Positions 31,594-41,408 are shown, counted from the first letter of the stretch. The stretch: 49,448 nucleotides of DNA from Acetobacter farinalis (GCF_011516935.1 NZ_WOTF01000018.1:1-49448), one strand, 5' to 3'. Notes: generated by a model from the sequence alone, not told the origin. Numbers and translations are program-made.

Positions 31594-33529
31594 AGGCCGC
31601 GTGTCTGGACGCCCTGTGGGTGAGCATCCGCCCGGCAAATAGAATTCCGGGAAGAACCAGAAAATAGATTGCCAGAATCAGACCGAAGAACAGGGAAACC
31701 CATTTCAAGGTAAAGTTCGTGCCGAGAGGTGGTGTGTGACCGGGGAGAATAAGGGTCTGTTCACCCGGTGTGGCGCTGTGTGCATCCACAGTCTGGCAGA
31801 CCTCTCCTTCGCAGACACGGAACGTGCCGTAGTCAGGGCCGGTTGAATAGCCAAGTGCCGCGTCCTGATAGGGCAGGGAGAGTGTCATGGTGAAGGGGGC
31901 GTCGGTCCCGCGGGAGAGGTATCCGTTGTCCTTGGCCTCCCAGCCCGGAGCCTGAACATGGCCTTCAAAGGCATCTGTCCAGCTTTTATCAATATCCTCT
32001 CTCAGATACTGGATACCGGTCTGGCTTCCGGCCTGGGGAATAATGCGAAATGTGCGCACATCCTGCGGGTAGGAAAACAGGCGCGTAGTGAAAACGAGCG
32101 CCAGTGCCACAGACACCAGCCCGCGAATAAAGGGCGGGACAGCATTTTTACGGAAGTTGAGGAAGGCTGCCCCCCGCAGGAAGCTCACAACAGAACTGGC
32201 GACCACGTAAACAGCCCCGAGTTCGGCGGCCAGCAGGCCCCACAGGTAATAGCGGTATTCCGTTGCCACATTCATCGGCAGGAAGGTGAGCAGATAGATT
32301 ATGCCTGAAACCATAAGGGCGCAGAACACGCGGTCATACGGGTCCAGCCGGGGGCGGGTGGCAAAACAGGCCACCAGCCCGACGCAGGAGAGGAGAAGGC
32401 CTACGTAAGGCTTGCCCAGAGCGAGATTGAACCACGATTCAATATAGCTTTTATGCAGGGCATGCAGGGTGCTGTGCCACGGTTCCTGATCTTGCCAGGG
32501 GATTTTGAGACCCGGCATATCCCAGTTGAACAGCATGGTCGGGCGAGTGGGGTCAAACAGTGCGACCCTGTATGTGGCCAGAGATGAGACGAAAAATCCG
32601 AACGGGTGTGATACAACGGTTTTCAGCCAGGCATGCCCAAGAGCCTGGCGGGTTGCATCATTCTGGTTTGCCGCACGGGCTATGAAGCCGCAGTGCCCCC
32701 AGAAGGAATCATTGTCCCATGCACGGGCCTTGTCACAGCTATGAATGATCTGGTGTGTTTGTTCGGGGCTCCATGAGCCCGGAAAAACATTGCTCTGTGT
32801 ATAATATGATAACTGTTGCAGATGTTTGATCTGGAGCGAGATGATGGGATGGCTGTGGTAGGGCCTGAAAAACAGGTTAAGGACCGGGCCGGCCAGCACA
32901 ATGCCACACAGCGCGCAGCCAAAAACCAGAAGACGCCCACGGCCTGACACAGCATAACGCCCGAACAGACCGGCATTGACTACCAAAAGAGGCAGAATGG
33001 CGAAAATGGCGTTGCTGCGCACAAGCACCGTGGCTGTCAGACACAGGAAGGATGCAAGCACATAACGGAGCCTGAAGCGTTCCTTTTCAGCCTGTGCGGC
33101 CAGCAGGGAAAAAACAAACGCGGCCAGAAAGAAGACATTCATGGTTGTGTCAATAACAACCGTGCCCGTCATGTTCATCTGGCCGGGCATCAGGGGTACC
33201 AGCAGGAACAGCCCGGCGGCCCATCCGAGTTTCCGGCGCATCAGAAGGGCTATGGCCAGACAGCCCGCCCACAGCCCGCCAATATTGAAAATGGTGAGGC
33301 ATTCGGGGCCGGGGAGGATTTTTGTGAAAATGCCCCATAACCACCTGTAAAAAGGTGAATGCCAGTCACTGTAGGTATGGTTCTGGATTTCTTCCAGAAT
33401 AAGCTTGGAATCTGAATACAGATAACCGGGGAAGCTTGTATTGATATTCAGTATGGCCCCCACAAAGGCCAGACAGGAAAAGATGATACCTGCTCTGGCA
33501 TCAGCTGTTTGTGAGAGGCGGCGTTCCAT
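31592..33529 (-). CDS. GT-C-type membrane protein, glycosyltransferase candidate
   Basis: A 645-residue integral membrane protein with about ten helices in the first two-thirds and a soluble C-terminal segment closed by one last helix near 610-635. A first extracytoplasmic loop has SDSKLI and DWHSPFYRWLWG (about 39-66), the place where GT-C enzymes hold their catalytic acid, so sugar transfer from a lipid-linked donor is plausible. It is last in a minus-strand series after two GT2 genes, two bases after the preceding stop. The frame extends to 33787 inside the upstream GT2 gene; the real start is taken at 33529. Confidence 0.72.
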   Translation of the reverse strand: MERRLSQTADARAGIIFSCLAFVGAILNINTSFPGYLYSDSKLILEEIQNHTYSDWHSPFYRWLWGIFTKILPGPECLTIFNIGGLWAGCLAIALLMRRKLGWAAGLFLLVPLMPGQMNMTGTVVIDTTMNVFFLAAFVFSLLAAQAEKERFRLRYVLASFLCLTATVLVRSNAIFAILPLLVVNAGLFGRYAVSGRGRLLVFGCALCGIVLAGPVLNLFFRPYHSHPIISLQIKHLQQLSYYTQSNVFPGSWSPEQTHQIIHSCDKARAWDNDSFWGHCGFIARAANQNDATRQALGHAWLKTVVSHPFGFFVSSLATYRVALFDPTRPTMLFNWDMPGLKIPWQDQEPWHSTLHALHKSYIESWFNLALGKPYVGLLLSCVGLVACFATRPRLDPYDRVFCALMVSGIIYLLTFLPMNVATEYRYYLWGLLAAELGAVYVVASSVVSFLRGAAFLNFRKNAVPPFIRGLVSVALALVFTTRLFSYPQDVRTFRIIPQAGSQTGIQYLREDIDKSWTDAFEGHVQAPGWEAKDNGYLSRGTDAPFTMTLSLPYQDAALGYSTGPDYGTFRVCEGEVCQTVDAHSATPGEQTLILPGHTPPLGTNFTLKWVSLFFGLILAIYFLVLPGILFAGRMLTHRASRHAA

Positions 33530-33531
33530 TT

Positions 33532-34530
33532 TCAGTGTCCGGAGACCGGGGCTGGCTGGGTGGCACGGGCTTCCTCCGGCATGCAGGGCGGTGCAGGCAG
33601 GGCGAGATAGGCAAGGCGTTTGGCTTCCCGCCGGCCCAGAGCGACACTGTCCAGAATCAGGCCACAGGCTATGGACAGGGCGGCAAGTATCACCAGCCCG
33701 GAGGAGAGGACAGCGGTGGGCAGGCGCGGCACCAGCCCGGTCCGCAGGAAGTCCAGCACGACAGGGATGCCCAAGCCGATCCCGCACAGGAGAGTAACCG
33801 CCCCGATGATGCTGAAGAACATCAGGGGCCGTTCCTGCTTGACCAGATTGATGATCATCCGCAGGATCCGGAAGCCGTCACTATAGGTTTTCAGCTTTGA
33901 GGTGGAGCCGGGCGGCCTTTCCACATAGCGGGTTGGCAGTTCACCAATGGGCATGGCCTGTTCCAGCGCATGCACGGTGAATTCCGTTTCTGTTTCAAAC
34001 CCGGAGGAGAGAGCCGGGAAGGATTTCACAAACCGCCGGGAAAAAACCCGGTAGCCCGAAAGCATGTCAGACAGTCTGCGGCCAAACACACTGGTGACGA
34101 GGCCTGTCAGAACCCGGTTGCCCAGAACATGGCCGCGGCGGTAGGCATCCACGCGGTCTGTCACCCGTGCGCCATTGACCATATCCAGCCGGTTTTCACG
34201 GGCCAGTTGCAGCATGGCAGGGGCTGCGGCGGCCTCGTAAGTCGCGTCACCATCAACAAGGATATAGAAATCGGCATCAATATCCGAGAACATGCGTCGG
34301 ATGACGTAGCCTTTACCCTGAAGCGATTCAGAGCGCACAATCGCCCCGGCGGCGCGCGCACGCGCTACGGTCTGGTCTGTCGAATTATTGTCATACACAT
34401 AAATGGGTGTATCAGGCAGAGCTGCGCGAAAATCCTGCACAACGGAGGTAATGGCCACTTCCTCATTGTAGCAGGGGATCAGGACAACAACTTTGGGTTC
34501 GGTCTGGTCTGGTCTGGAGAAAGTGTTCAC
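33532..34530 (-). CDS. Family 2 glycosyltransferase (polyprenyl-phosphate sugar synthase type)
   Basis: A 332-residue GT2 enzyme. The GT-A core has VVVLIPCYNEE (14-24), a DNNSTD loop, and the metal/nucleotide motif LVDGDATYE (about 91-99). A LSGYRVFSRRF segment follows, and two membrane helices lie near the C-terminus (about 238-260 and 275-300). This is the layout of dolichyl/polyprenyl-phosphate mannose or glucose synthases, which load a sugar onto undecaprenyl phosphate at the cytoplasmic face. The product likely feeds the GT-C-like membrane proteins next to it. It is two bases from the downstream gene. Confidence 0.86.
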   Translation of the reverse strand: MNTFSRPDQTEPKVVVLIPCYNEEVAITSVVQDFRAALPDTPIYVYDNNSTDQTVARARAAGAIVRSESLQGKGYVIRRMFSDIDADFYILVDGDATYEAAAAPAMLQLARENRLDMVNGARVTDRVDAYRRGHVLGNRVLTGLVTSVFGRRLSDMLSGYRVFSRRFVKSFPALSSGFETETEFTVHALEQAMPIGELPTRYVERPPGSTSKLKTYSDGFRILRMIINLVKQERPLMFFSIIGAVTLLCGIGLGIPVVLDFLRTGLVPRLPTAVLSSGLVILAALSIACGLILDSVALGRREAKRLAYLALPAPPCMPEEARATQPAPVSGH

Positions 34531-34643
34531 ATTGGCTCCGTTTTGTCTTGCCTGTTAAAATACGTTTTTGACTGTTTCGGGTTGAACCGTTCTGCCCGGA
34601 ATGTGCGGGTATGCTCACGCATCCGGTGCATAAAAAGGGAACA

Positions 34644-35666
34644 TCATGAGAGGTGGGGGCGGCTTGAGATGGTATCCTGTGTCTGGAAGGTGGAGGGAGC
34701 GTTATGCCGGAGAAAGCTCTCCACATGAAAGCGTGGGCGCTTTTTGCTTTCCAGATAAATCTTGCCGATATATTCGCCGATGATACCCAGAGAGAGCATC
34801 TGTACACCGCCCATGAAAAAGATAGACAGAATAATGGAGGACCACCCTTCCACGGTGTTTCCGGTAAACGTCATCACCAGCACATAAACGGTGGCGGCCA
34901 GTGAGAGACCGCAGATGCACAGCCCCAGTGCGGCAATCAGCCGCAGGGGGGTGATGGTCATGGAGGTAATGCCTTCCATGGCCAGGGCCAGCATTTTACG
35001 AAGCGGGTATTTGGACTCTCCGGCCATGCGCACGCCCCGGGCGTATCGTACTTCCGTAGACGGGAAACCAACCAGCGGCACAAGGCCGCGGATATAGGCA
35101 TTACGTTCCGTATATGTGAGCAGGGCCGCCAGCGCGCGGCGGCTGAGCAGGCGGAAGTCTGCATGGTTGATCACCTGCCGGACCCCCATGCAGGCCATCA
35201 GGCTGTAAAACCCTTCAGCGGAGGTGCGTTTGAACCATGTATCTGTCTGGCGGCATTCACGTACGCCATACACAACATCGTAACCAGCCCGGTAGGCCTC
35301 CACCATGCGTCGGATGGCGGTGGTGTCGTCCTGAAGGTCCGCATCAATACTGACAATGGCATCGGCCTGCCCATCCGCCGCGGCCAGACCAGCCAGCAGG
35401 GCGGATTGATGGCCTTCATTGCGGGAGAGCTTGAGCCCCTGCACACAGGCATGTTCAGAGCAGGCGGCGCTGATCTGCTCCCATGTGGTGTCCCGGCTGC
35501 CATCATCAACAAACAGGAGGAAACTGTCCGCGCGGATCATCTGCTCCTGCGCCATGCTGTCCAGCAGGCTCAGCAGTTCCCGAAGGCAATAAGAAAAGAC
35601 GTCTTCCTCATTGTAACACGGCACCACAATGGCAAGCCGGGGAATGGGGAGAGGGAACGCTGGCAT
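34644..35666 (-). CDS. GtrB-like bactoprenol glucosyltransferase
   Basis: A 340-residue GT2 enzyme: VVPCYNEED near 14-22, FVDDGSRDTTW, the DAD motif in SIDADLQDD, and a NEGHQSALLAGL segment. Two membrane helices near 230-260 and 265-290 and the conserved LGIIGEYIGKIY tail follow. These are marks of GtrB/YfdH, which moves glucose from UDP-glucose onto undecaprenyl phosphate for O-antigen or polysaccharide modification. The flippase GtrA is not found in this window, so the set is incomplete here. It is first of the minus-strand glycosyltransferase series, 113 bases from the next gene. Confidence 0.88.
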   Translation of the reverse strand: MPAFPLPIPRLAIVVPCYNEEDVFSYCLRELLSLLDSMAQEQMIRADSFLLFVDDGSRDTTWEQISAACSEHACVQGLKLSRNEGHQSALLAGLAAADGQADAIVSIDADLQDDTTAIRRMVEAYRAGYDVVYGVRECRQTDTWFKRTSAEGFYSLMACMGVRQVINHADFRLLSRRALAALLTYTERNAYIRGLVPLVGFPSTEVRYARGVRMAGESKYPLRKMLALAMEGITSMTITPLRLIAALGLCICGLSLAATVYVLVMTFTGNTVEGWSSIILSIFFMGGVQMLSLGIIGEYIGKIYLESKKRPRFHVESFLRHNAPSTFQTQDTISSRPHLS

Positions 35667-35806
35667 CAGAATGGCTTTCAGAACACATTTGTAAAAAATT
35701 GCTCATGTTGCTCCGATACCATTTCCATTCGGCCAGCGCGACTCTTGCAGAAGCGTATTATAAGGGAGGGCGCTCATTCGTTTTTTTGAGATGCGCGATA
35801 CGCTCT

Positions 35807-37807
35807 TCAGCTTTTCAGGACTTTCCGCGCAAACCACACACAGGCTGCGCTGAACGCGATAAGCCCCAGAATTGGGGAGGCTCCGGCCGGTAGCCACGGG
35901 GCAAGAGAGAGGCTGTCATCCCGCCCCAGCGCACCGGAGAGCACGGCCAGAGCAACACCTGTCAGGCTTTCTCCCACAATGAAGCCGGAGGCGAGCATGG
36001 TGCCTGTGCTGGCATCGTGCTCAGTCACGGCTTCCGGCAGGCGGTCAGGGTCGCCAAACCCGCCGGTTGTGCTGTTTCTGCTGCGCAATTTCCGGTTGAG
36101 AGCCCAGCCCAGAACAGCCCCTACCGCCAGTGTCACGCTGACAGAGGCGGGCAGGTAAATGCCGATGGCAACGCCCAGAGGGGGTAAGGCGAGCTGGCGG
36201 CGGCGGAGCAGCAGGTCCACCCCGATCAGCGCGGCCCCGAGCCCCAGCCCGAAGGAGAGCATGGTCCAGTCCAGCGACTGTGTGAAAATCCCCTTGGCGA
36301 TCAGGGAGATCAGCGCGGGTTGCGGCGCGGCCAGAGCATGCGTGGGGTCCATGCCGGGGCGCGGCATGGGGGAGCCGGCAAAGCCGTAAGCCTGATACAG
36401 CAGGTTGAGCACCGGCGGAATAACGGCCGCGCCCACCACACATCCGGCAATCAGCGCGATCTCCTGCTTCCAGGGAGAAGCCCCCACAAGCTGTCCCGTT
36501 TTCAGATCCTGAAGGTTGTCATTGGCAATGGCGACGGTGGCGGTAATGGCTGAAAGCAGCAGGATGGTGAAGGCGGTGGCCAGTGTCTGCCCGTCCGCCA
36601 TCATTTCCGCTGGCATCAGGCCTAGCGTCTCCAGGCCCAGAATCATCAGCGCGCAGAGGACTGCGGCAATAATGATAATGCCGGAAATGGGGGAGGAGGA
36701 GGAACCGACAATGCCCGCCATGTAGCCGCAGGCGGCGGCCATGACAAAGCCGAACACCAGACAGAAGAGCACTGCCGCACACACGGCAGGCCAGATCCCA
36801 TGCGCCATCGGGGCCAGAAAGGCCGCAAACAGGCCGCCCAGCAGCACTACGGTCACGCCCAGCAGCGCGATCATGGCGCGGGGTGAGAGATCACGCTCGT
36901 GGTCTGGCGGCAGCGTGCCGCGGTGGGCGCGGAAGGCACTGTTCAGGCCGCGCAACACCGGGCCCATCAGCTCAACCAGGGTCCAGAGGGAAGAAATGGC
37001 AATGGCCCCGGCTCCGATAAACCGCACCTTGTGCAGCCAGATGGCCGTGGCGAAGGCCCCGGCATCCAGATGCTCCGGGTTGGGCATGAGGGCTGTCAGC
37101 CACGGCACGCCTACACCCCACGCCAGCACGCAGCCCACCAGCATGGCCAGCCCGCCGCTCAGCCCGACCAGATAACCCGCGCCAAGAAGAGCCAGGGAAA
37201 GCCCGCCGGAAAACCGGAAAACCGCAGCACCAGCGGCACCGGTCACGCTGACGGTATCGGCCAGAAGTTGCAGGCCACTGCTGGCAAAGGAGAACAGGGC
37301 CGCCACAAGGCTGCCGCCCACAAGCGCGGAGAGGCTCTTGCTGGTGCCGTGCTCACCTCCGGCCCGGAGGATTTCCGCCGCGGCGACGCCTTCCGGGTAG
37401 GGCAGGGCGCTTTCTGTCACCAGAGCGCGGCGCAGCGGGATGGTGAACAGCACGCCCGCAATCCCCCCGGCCAGAGAGATGCCCGCTGTCTGCCAGAACG
37501 GAAAGCTGTGCCAGAAGCCGGTCATGACCAGGCCGGGGAAGGTGGCAAACACGCAGGAGAGCGTGCCTGCTGCCGAGGCCTGACTTTGCACCATATTGTT
37601 TTCAAGCAGGCTGCTGCGGCCCAGCGCCCGTAGAACGGCCATGGAAATGACCGCCGCCGGAATGGAGGAGGCGAAGGTCAGCCCGATCCGCAGCCCCAGA
37701 TACACATTGGACGCTGTAAAGACGACGGTAATCAAGGCTCCCAGAATCAGCCCGCGAACCGTGAGTTCACGTACGGAGGGGGTTTGCAGGGGGGAGGAAG
37801 CAGTCAT
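35807..37807 (-). CDS. OPT-family oligopeptide transporter
   Basis: A 666-residue membrane protein with about 16 helices of the OPT superfamily, in the bacterial EspB-like (TIGR00733) group. Characteristic pieces are the N-terminal TVRGLILGALITVVFT and SNVYLGLRIGLTFA, the repeated NMVQSQASAAGTL motif, and ALPYPEGVAAAEIL. OPT proteins take up oligopeptides or metal-chelates with protons; the substrate of this group is not known. No operon partner is apparent; a 140-base AT-richer gap separates it from the GtrB-like gene. Confidence 0.88.
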   Translation of the reverse strand: MTASSPLQTPSVRELTVRGLILGALITVVFTASNVYLGLRIGLTFASSIPAAVISMAVLRALGRSSLLENNMVQSQASAAGTLSCVFATFPGLVMTGFWHSFPFWQTAGISLAGGIAGVLFTIPLRRALVTESALPYPEGVAAAEILRAGGEHGTSKSLSALVGGSLVAALFSFASSGLQLLADTVSVTGAAGAAVFRFSGGLSLALLGAGYLVGLSGGLAMLVGCVLAWGVGVPWLTALMPNPEHLDAGAFATAIWLHKVRFIGAGAIAISSLWTLVELMGPVLRGLNSAFRAHRGTLPPDHERDLSPRAMIALLGVTVVLLGGLFAAFLAPMAHGIWPAVCAAVLFCLVFGFVMAAACGYMAGIVGSSSSPISGIIIIAAVLCALMILGLETLGLMPAEMMADGQTLATAFTILLLSAITATVAIANDNLQDLKTGQLVGASPWKQEIALIAGCVVGAAVIPPVLNLLYQAYGFAGSPMPRPGMDPTHALAAPQPALISLIAKGIFTQSLDWTMLSFGLGLGAALIGVDLLLRRRQLALPPLGVAIGIYLPASVSVTLAVGAVLGWALNRKLRSRNSTTGGFGDPDRLPEAVTEHDASTGTMLASGFIVGESLTGVALAVLSGALGRDDSLSLAPWLPAGASPILGLIAFSAACVWFARKVLKS

Positions 37808-37923
37808 AGCCGGAGCCTCGCAGCAGTATCAGACATCATGGACATTTCGATACGCTGCCTGATGCGGCTTGTCTCCCCTGAAATGAAACGCGGGAGGAAC
37901 GAAGCCGGATCCGGTGTGGGGAT

Positions 37924-37958
37924 CCCTGATGGTCCGGCAGTCTGCTGAACCATCAGGG
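37924..37958 (-). terminator. Hairpin after the AlgE-like gene
   Basis: CCCTGATGGT (37924-37933) and ACCATCAGGG (37949-37958) form a 10-bp stem with a 15-base loop, 7 bases after the stop at 37966 on the minus strand. No T-tract is present, so termination is likely weak or Rho-assisted. Confidence 0.5.
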
Positions 37959-37965
37959 GAGGGGG

Positions 37966-39825
37966 TCAGAACGTCAGTTCCAGATTGCTCTGCACGTACG
38001 CACCCGAGGATGCGCCGGATTTGATCATGGCGCGGGAGGCGAAAATATATTCGCCATCAATGCTCAGGGTCACATGCCGGGTGGCGCGCCAGGTGAAGCT
38101 GGCCTGCGGCATGGTGGCCGTATAGCCCCCATGGGGGCGGAAGCTGTAGGCCGCCGTGGGGTTGGCATAAATGGCGTCATGCGTGCTGTTGCGCCAGATG
38201 ACCGGCACCTTCAGCAGGAGGCTGGTGTTGTGGGTGGTGGCAATGGTGGCCAGAGGGCCGACGTCAATCAGGTTCGAGTTTCCGATATAGGTGCTCATAT
38301 CCAGATAGTAGGCGCTGGGCACGAAGGGGGAGAGAAAGTTGCCCCAGCTGCTGGTCTGGCTTTTCCGGGTATCCCCGCCGGAAATGGCATCCGCCTGAAG
38401 CCCGATGGCCGGGTGCCCCCACCATTTGGCAAAACGCCAGGAAACAGTCGCATTGAAGGAATAGGCCGAAACCGGGCGTGTCGGGCCGTTTTTGGCTGCC
38501 CGGAATTCACCACCCTGCCACATGCCGCCCAGTGAGAATTCAATTGGCCCGGCATTGCCCCACACGCGCATGCCCGGCGTATCACGGTGCGTGGACCCTG
38601 CGATGGTGCCGGTGCTGGAAGCAATGGGATTACTGGCCAGAATGTAGCCCAGATAAAATGTGTCTACAAAAATCTGGCTGTTTTTTTCCAGAAACTTGAA
38701 GTTTGGCACGGCGTAGGAGGTATAGGCGCCAAACAGGCGTGTTCTCCAGCCCACCTGATCATGAAAGGCGGTGGTGGGGGCATTGTTGGTCAGGGAGAGA
38801 TCAAACAGGTCCACACGGAAGCGCTTCCAGAAGGCGTAACCGCGAACGCCGTTCCAGGAATAGGGAACGTTCGGGTAAACACTGCCGGCGGTCACATAGG
38901 GCGGGGCGTCCAGAAAGGACATGCGGCCGACCATGGCCCCCATGGTGGCCCCCAGCAGATGGCCTTTTACTTCCAGAAACGCCTGCTGGGCGTCCAGCTT
39001 GCTACGCCAGCGGCCCCCGGCATAGCCATAGTAATTCATACCTCCAGCCTGGGCGCTCATCAGTTCACCATACAGACGCACATGCTCGCCCAGATGCAGG
39101 TCGGCCCCGGCATTCCAGCGCAGGCCGGAGCGGTAGGAGGGGTCTTTTTTGATGGTGCCGAAGCCTGCCCGCTGGTCATAAAACCCGTGATGGCGGAAGT
39201 TGCCGCTCAGCGTCAGGTAAACTGAGCCGCTGTCATTGAAGGGGATGTATTTCAGCGGGTCTGCCCAGTCGATCCGGTTGCTCTTGTTGCGCAGGTTCGA
39301 CCAGTCTTCCGCCCAGCGGGAGACGGCATAATACCCCACTGTGCCAAAACCTGCCGCCGCCCCGGTATTGGCGTTGAACACGCCCCACGGCCCCTGATGC
39401 ATGAGGGAGGGAGGCAGGGGCTTCAGTTCCAGCGACTGCGGCTGACCGTAGGCTTCCGGTCGGCTGGTCAGCGGGGGCAGCAGCATATTGTCCCAGAAAC
39501 CACCGCGAGCCGGGGGCTGCGTGGGTGTGTTTGCCGGTGTGGTCTGTGCGGTGGGGGCCACACGGGCGGGGGGCGTGCCAGCCGCTGCGGCATCCGTGTT
39601 GGTGCGCACGACAGACTGCACCACCTGCGCTGTCCTGTCCTGCGCGCGGGCCGTGTGGGAGGCGAGAAGCACAAAAGCCAGCGGGGCTGTGCCCAGAAAC
39701 AGGGTGAGCCACACGGGCCGGATGCCGCTGCCGTAGCTCAGGCCAGTGGAGATATGCAGCAGGGAGCGGGATGACTCCGGGCGTGCGCGGGCTACGCCTG
39801 CGCTGCGGGCAAACAGTGTGTTCAT
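37966..39825 (-). CDS. AlgE-like outer-membrane beta-barrel protein (alginate export domain)
   Basis: A 619-residue protein. A signal sequence lies near 43-63 (WLTLFLGTAPLAFVLLAS, ending ARAQ), preceded by a long basic N-terminus. A Pro/Thr-rich linker follows, then a barrel region with many alternating aromatic strands, such as GSVYLTLSGNFRHHGFYD and a C-terminal ...NLELTF, which ends with the outer-membrane Phe signature. The ISGGDTRKSQTSSWGNFLSPF segment fits the alginate-export (AlgE) domain family. The barrel probably passes a polymer or organic anions; alginate itself is not implied. The start is uncertain: an in-frame ATG at 39867 adds 14 residues, and both have weak ribosome binding sites. 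Confidence 0.75.
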   Translation of the reverse strand: MNTLFARSAGVARARPESSRSLLHISTGLSYGSGIRPVWLTLFLGTAPLAFVLLASHTARAQDRTAQVVQSVVRTNTDAAAAGTPPARVAPTAQTTPANTPTQPPARGGFWDNMLLPPLTSRPEAYGQPQSLELKPLPPSLMHQGPWGVFNANTGAAAGFGTVGYYAVSRWAEDWSNLRNKSNRIDWADPLKYIPFNDSGSVYLTLSGNFRHHGFYDQRAGFGTIKKDPSYRSGLRWNAGADLHLGEHVRLYGELMSAQAGGMNYYGYAGGRWRSKLDAQQAFLEVKGHLLGATMGAMVGRMSFLDAPPYVTAGSVYPNVPYSWNGVRGYAFWKRFRVDLFDLSLTNNAPTTAFHDQVGWRTRLFGAYTSYAVPNFKFLEKNSQIFVDTFYLGYILASNPIASSTGTIAGSTHRDTPGMRVWGNAGPIEFSLGGMWQGGEFRAAKNGPTRPVSAYSFNATVSWRFAKWWGHPAIGLQADAISGGDTRKSQTSSWGNFLSPFVPSAYYLDMSTYIGNSNLIDVGPLATIATTHNTSLLLKVPVIWRNSTHDAIYANPTAAYSFRPHGGYTATMPQASFTWRATRHVTLSIDGEYIFASRAMIKSGASSGAYVQSNLELTF

Positions 39826-39867
39826 GACGGGAGACTCTGCAAAAGGAGTGGTCCGGTTGGCGGCCAT

Positions 39868-40171
39868 CAGGGCGCCCGATGCCTACATGTGTGGCGCGAC
39901 AGACTTGCGGCGCCGTAGCCTTGGCGTGGGCCTTCGGGCTGTATCAGAACCGATGCAGGGGACTGCGGGCAGACGGAAGATGGTAGCCGCGCGTGGGCAG
40001 CAGAGCATCAGCATGGTGGCACGACCTTGTTTGCGTCATGGCTGGGCCCGGAGATGTATTCCGGAAGCCCGCCATGCTTTTTTTGTTTTTCTGACGTGCA
40101 CTATGGGTATGGCTTAATGGACAATGTGTCATCTCGCGTTTGCGTGTAACACGAAATGTTCAAGTGCAGGC
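39868..40171. other. Intergenic region with candidate plus-strand small RNA
   Basis: No protein gene is supported in these 304 bases. Both flanking genes are on the minus strand, yet a plus-strand terminator lies at 40037-40090. The region 39868-40036 is GC-rich with no obvious promoter that I can point to. A GCAGGCTCAGCCTGC palindrome (40166-40180) overlaps the end of the minus-strand gene on its right. Confidence 0.4.
40037..40090 (+). terminator. Orphan rho-independent terminator on the plus strand
   Basis: The arms 40037-40052 and 40060-40076 pair as CATGGC, GGGC and CCGGA blocks with small bulges. They are followed by TTTTTTTGTTTTT. It points to the right, and no plus-strand gene precedes it. 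Confidence 0.65.
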
Positions 40172-40933
40172 TCAGCCTGCTTCTGGCAAACCACCCAGCC
40201 GCGTAAGACAGGCGCGTGCGCGGATGATGAGATGAATCTCATGCACATGGGCCACAGCCTTGCGGGCCTTGCTCTGCCAGATGCGCGGCATGCCCCGGGG
40301 GGAGCAGACGGCGCGGGCACCAAACAGCGGGCCATCGCTCTGGTCCATGGCGGAAAGAACGGCTGCGGGATGCGTGGGCAGCGCCCGGCGCATGGCCGCA
40401 CGCAAGGAAAGGGCTGTGGCCGTATCAGCCTCGGGCATCAGGGCGGGCAGAACGGTGGCGGCTTCCGGCTGCCCGGTTGCCAGAACCTGCCGGACATCTG
40501 ACCACCTGCGGCTTTTGGTCAGGGTCAGGGCGGTCTGTTCCGGGCCATCACTTTCCAGCATGCGCAGCAGATGTGTGGAGGACTGGCGGCTGGAGAGCTG
40601 GCTGGCCGCTGTCTGGATACCCGCCTGTTCCGGTTTTTCGGCGGATGCTGCCGTCGGGCTTTGCGCGGGGGGCGCCGCCTGCGGGAGGGTAAGGGCCTGA
40701 GCGAAGGCGCCGCTGCTCAGCATCGGGCGGATGGCGGACTGTCCCGGCGTGGTGTCTTGCGTGGGTGTGTGGGCGTCCACCGTTTGCACGCTCGGGGTTG
40801 AGGGGGGAGCCCCGGCCTTCAGCACGGTGCCAGACGCTGCTCTCAGGGACGGGGGTGGTGTGTCGGAAAAGGTGGACAGGCTGAGGCTGCCTGCCACCAG
40901 AGCGGAAAGGATTACAAAGCGGGGGATACGCAT
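40172..40933 (-). CDS. Exported protein of unknown function
   Basis: A 253-residue protein. The N-terminus (MRIPRFVILSALVAGSLSL) is a signal peptide. A Pro/Ala/Thr/Gln-rich segment of low complexity follows (about 25-115), then a short helical region with ESDGPEQTALTLTKSRRWSDVRQV. No domain is recognised. AAAGGAG precedes the ATG at 40933; the upstream ATG at 40957 is less likely. An insoluble or periplasmic location is inferred from the signal only. Confidence 0.6.
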   Translation of the reverse strand: MRIPRFVILSALVAGSLSLSTFSDTPPPSLRAASGTVLKAGAPPSTPSVQTVDAHTPTQDTTPGQSAIRPMLSSGAFAQALTLPQAAPPAQSPTAASAEKPEQAGIQTAASQLSSRQSSTHLLRMLESDGPEQTALTLTKSRRWSDVRQVLATGQPEAATVLPALMPEADTATALSLRAAMRRALPTHPAAVLSAMDQSDGPLFGARAVCSPRGMPRIWQSKARKAVAHVHEIHLIIRARACLTRLGGLPEAG

Positions 40934-41174
40934 CGGGGCTGTCTCCTTTCCATTCAAATGTGATGACTGGATTTAACGTGACGGTTTGAAAAATAATGAG
41001 TGGGCCGGGCGCGCGGAACGCGGAGGGAAAAGGCGTTGGACCGGGGCGCTTCTGAAGGCATGAGGCAGGCAGAAAATGGCGCGGTGAAGGCACGGGCACG
41101 GAAAGGTTGCGGCGAGGCCGGGCTGTGTCCTATAGCGGGCTTCTTATTTCTACCCCTTGAGGATATTTCCCCCC

Positions 41175-41408
41175 ATGAGCGGCACTTCTCCTTCTCCCTC
41201 TGAAATTACCCGTTTGCAGACGGCCCTGCGCCGTATTCTTGGTGCAAAGGGACTGTCCGTAAATCCGCCGCCGCGTGCCGGGATGTCAGTTGAACTTGCT
41301 GTGGATGGTGAAGTGATTGGCACGATTCATCGTGATGATGATGAAGGTGAAGTCTCCTACTCCATCAACATCATTCTTCTGGAAGAAGACCTGCCCGCGG
41401 AAAAATAA
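41175..41408 (+). CDS. DUF3126 family protein
   Basis: A 77-residue soluble protein. The pattern EITRLQTALRRILGAKGLSV, then VELAVDGEVIGTIHRDDDEGEVSYSINIILLEEDL fits DUF3126, a short family of alphaproteobacteria with no known function. GAGGA precedes the ATG at 41175 by about a dozen bases; a TTG-started longer form from 41157 would cover that site and is rejected. Confidence 0.78.
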   Translation: MSGTSPSPSEITRLQTALRRILGAKGLSVNPPPRAGMSVELAVDGEVIGTIHRDDDEGEVSYSINIILLEEDLPAEK

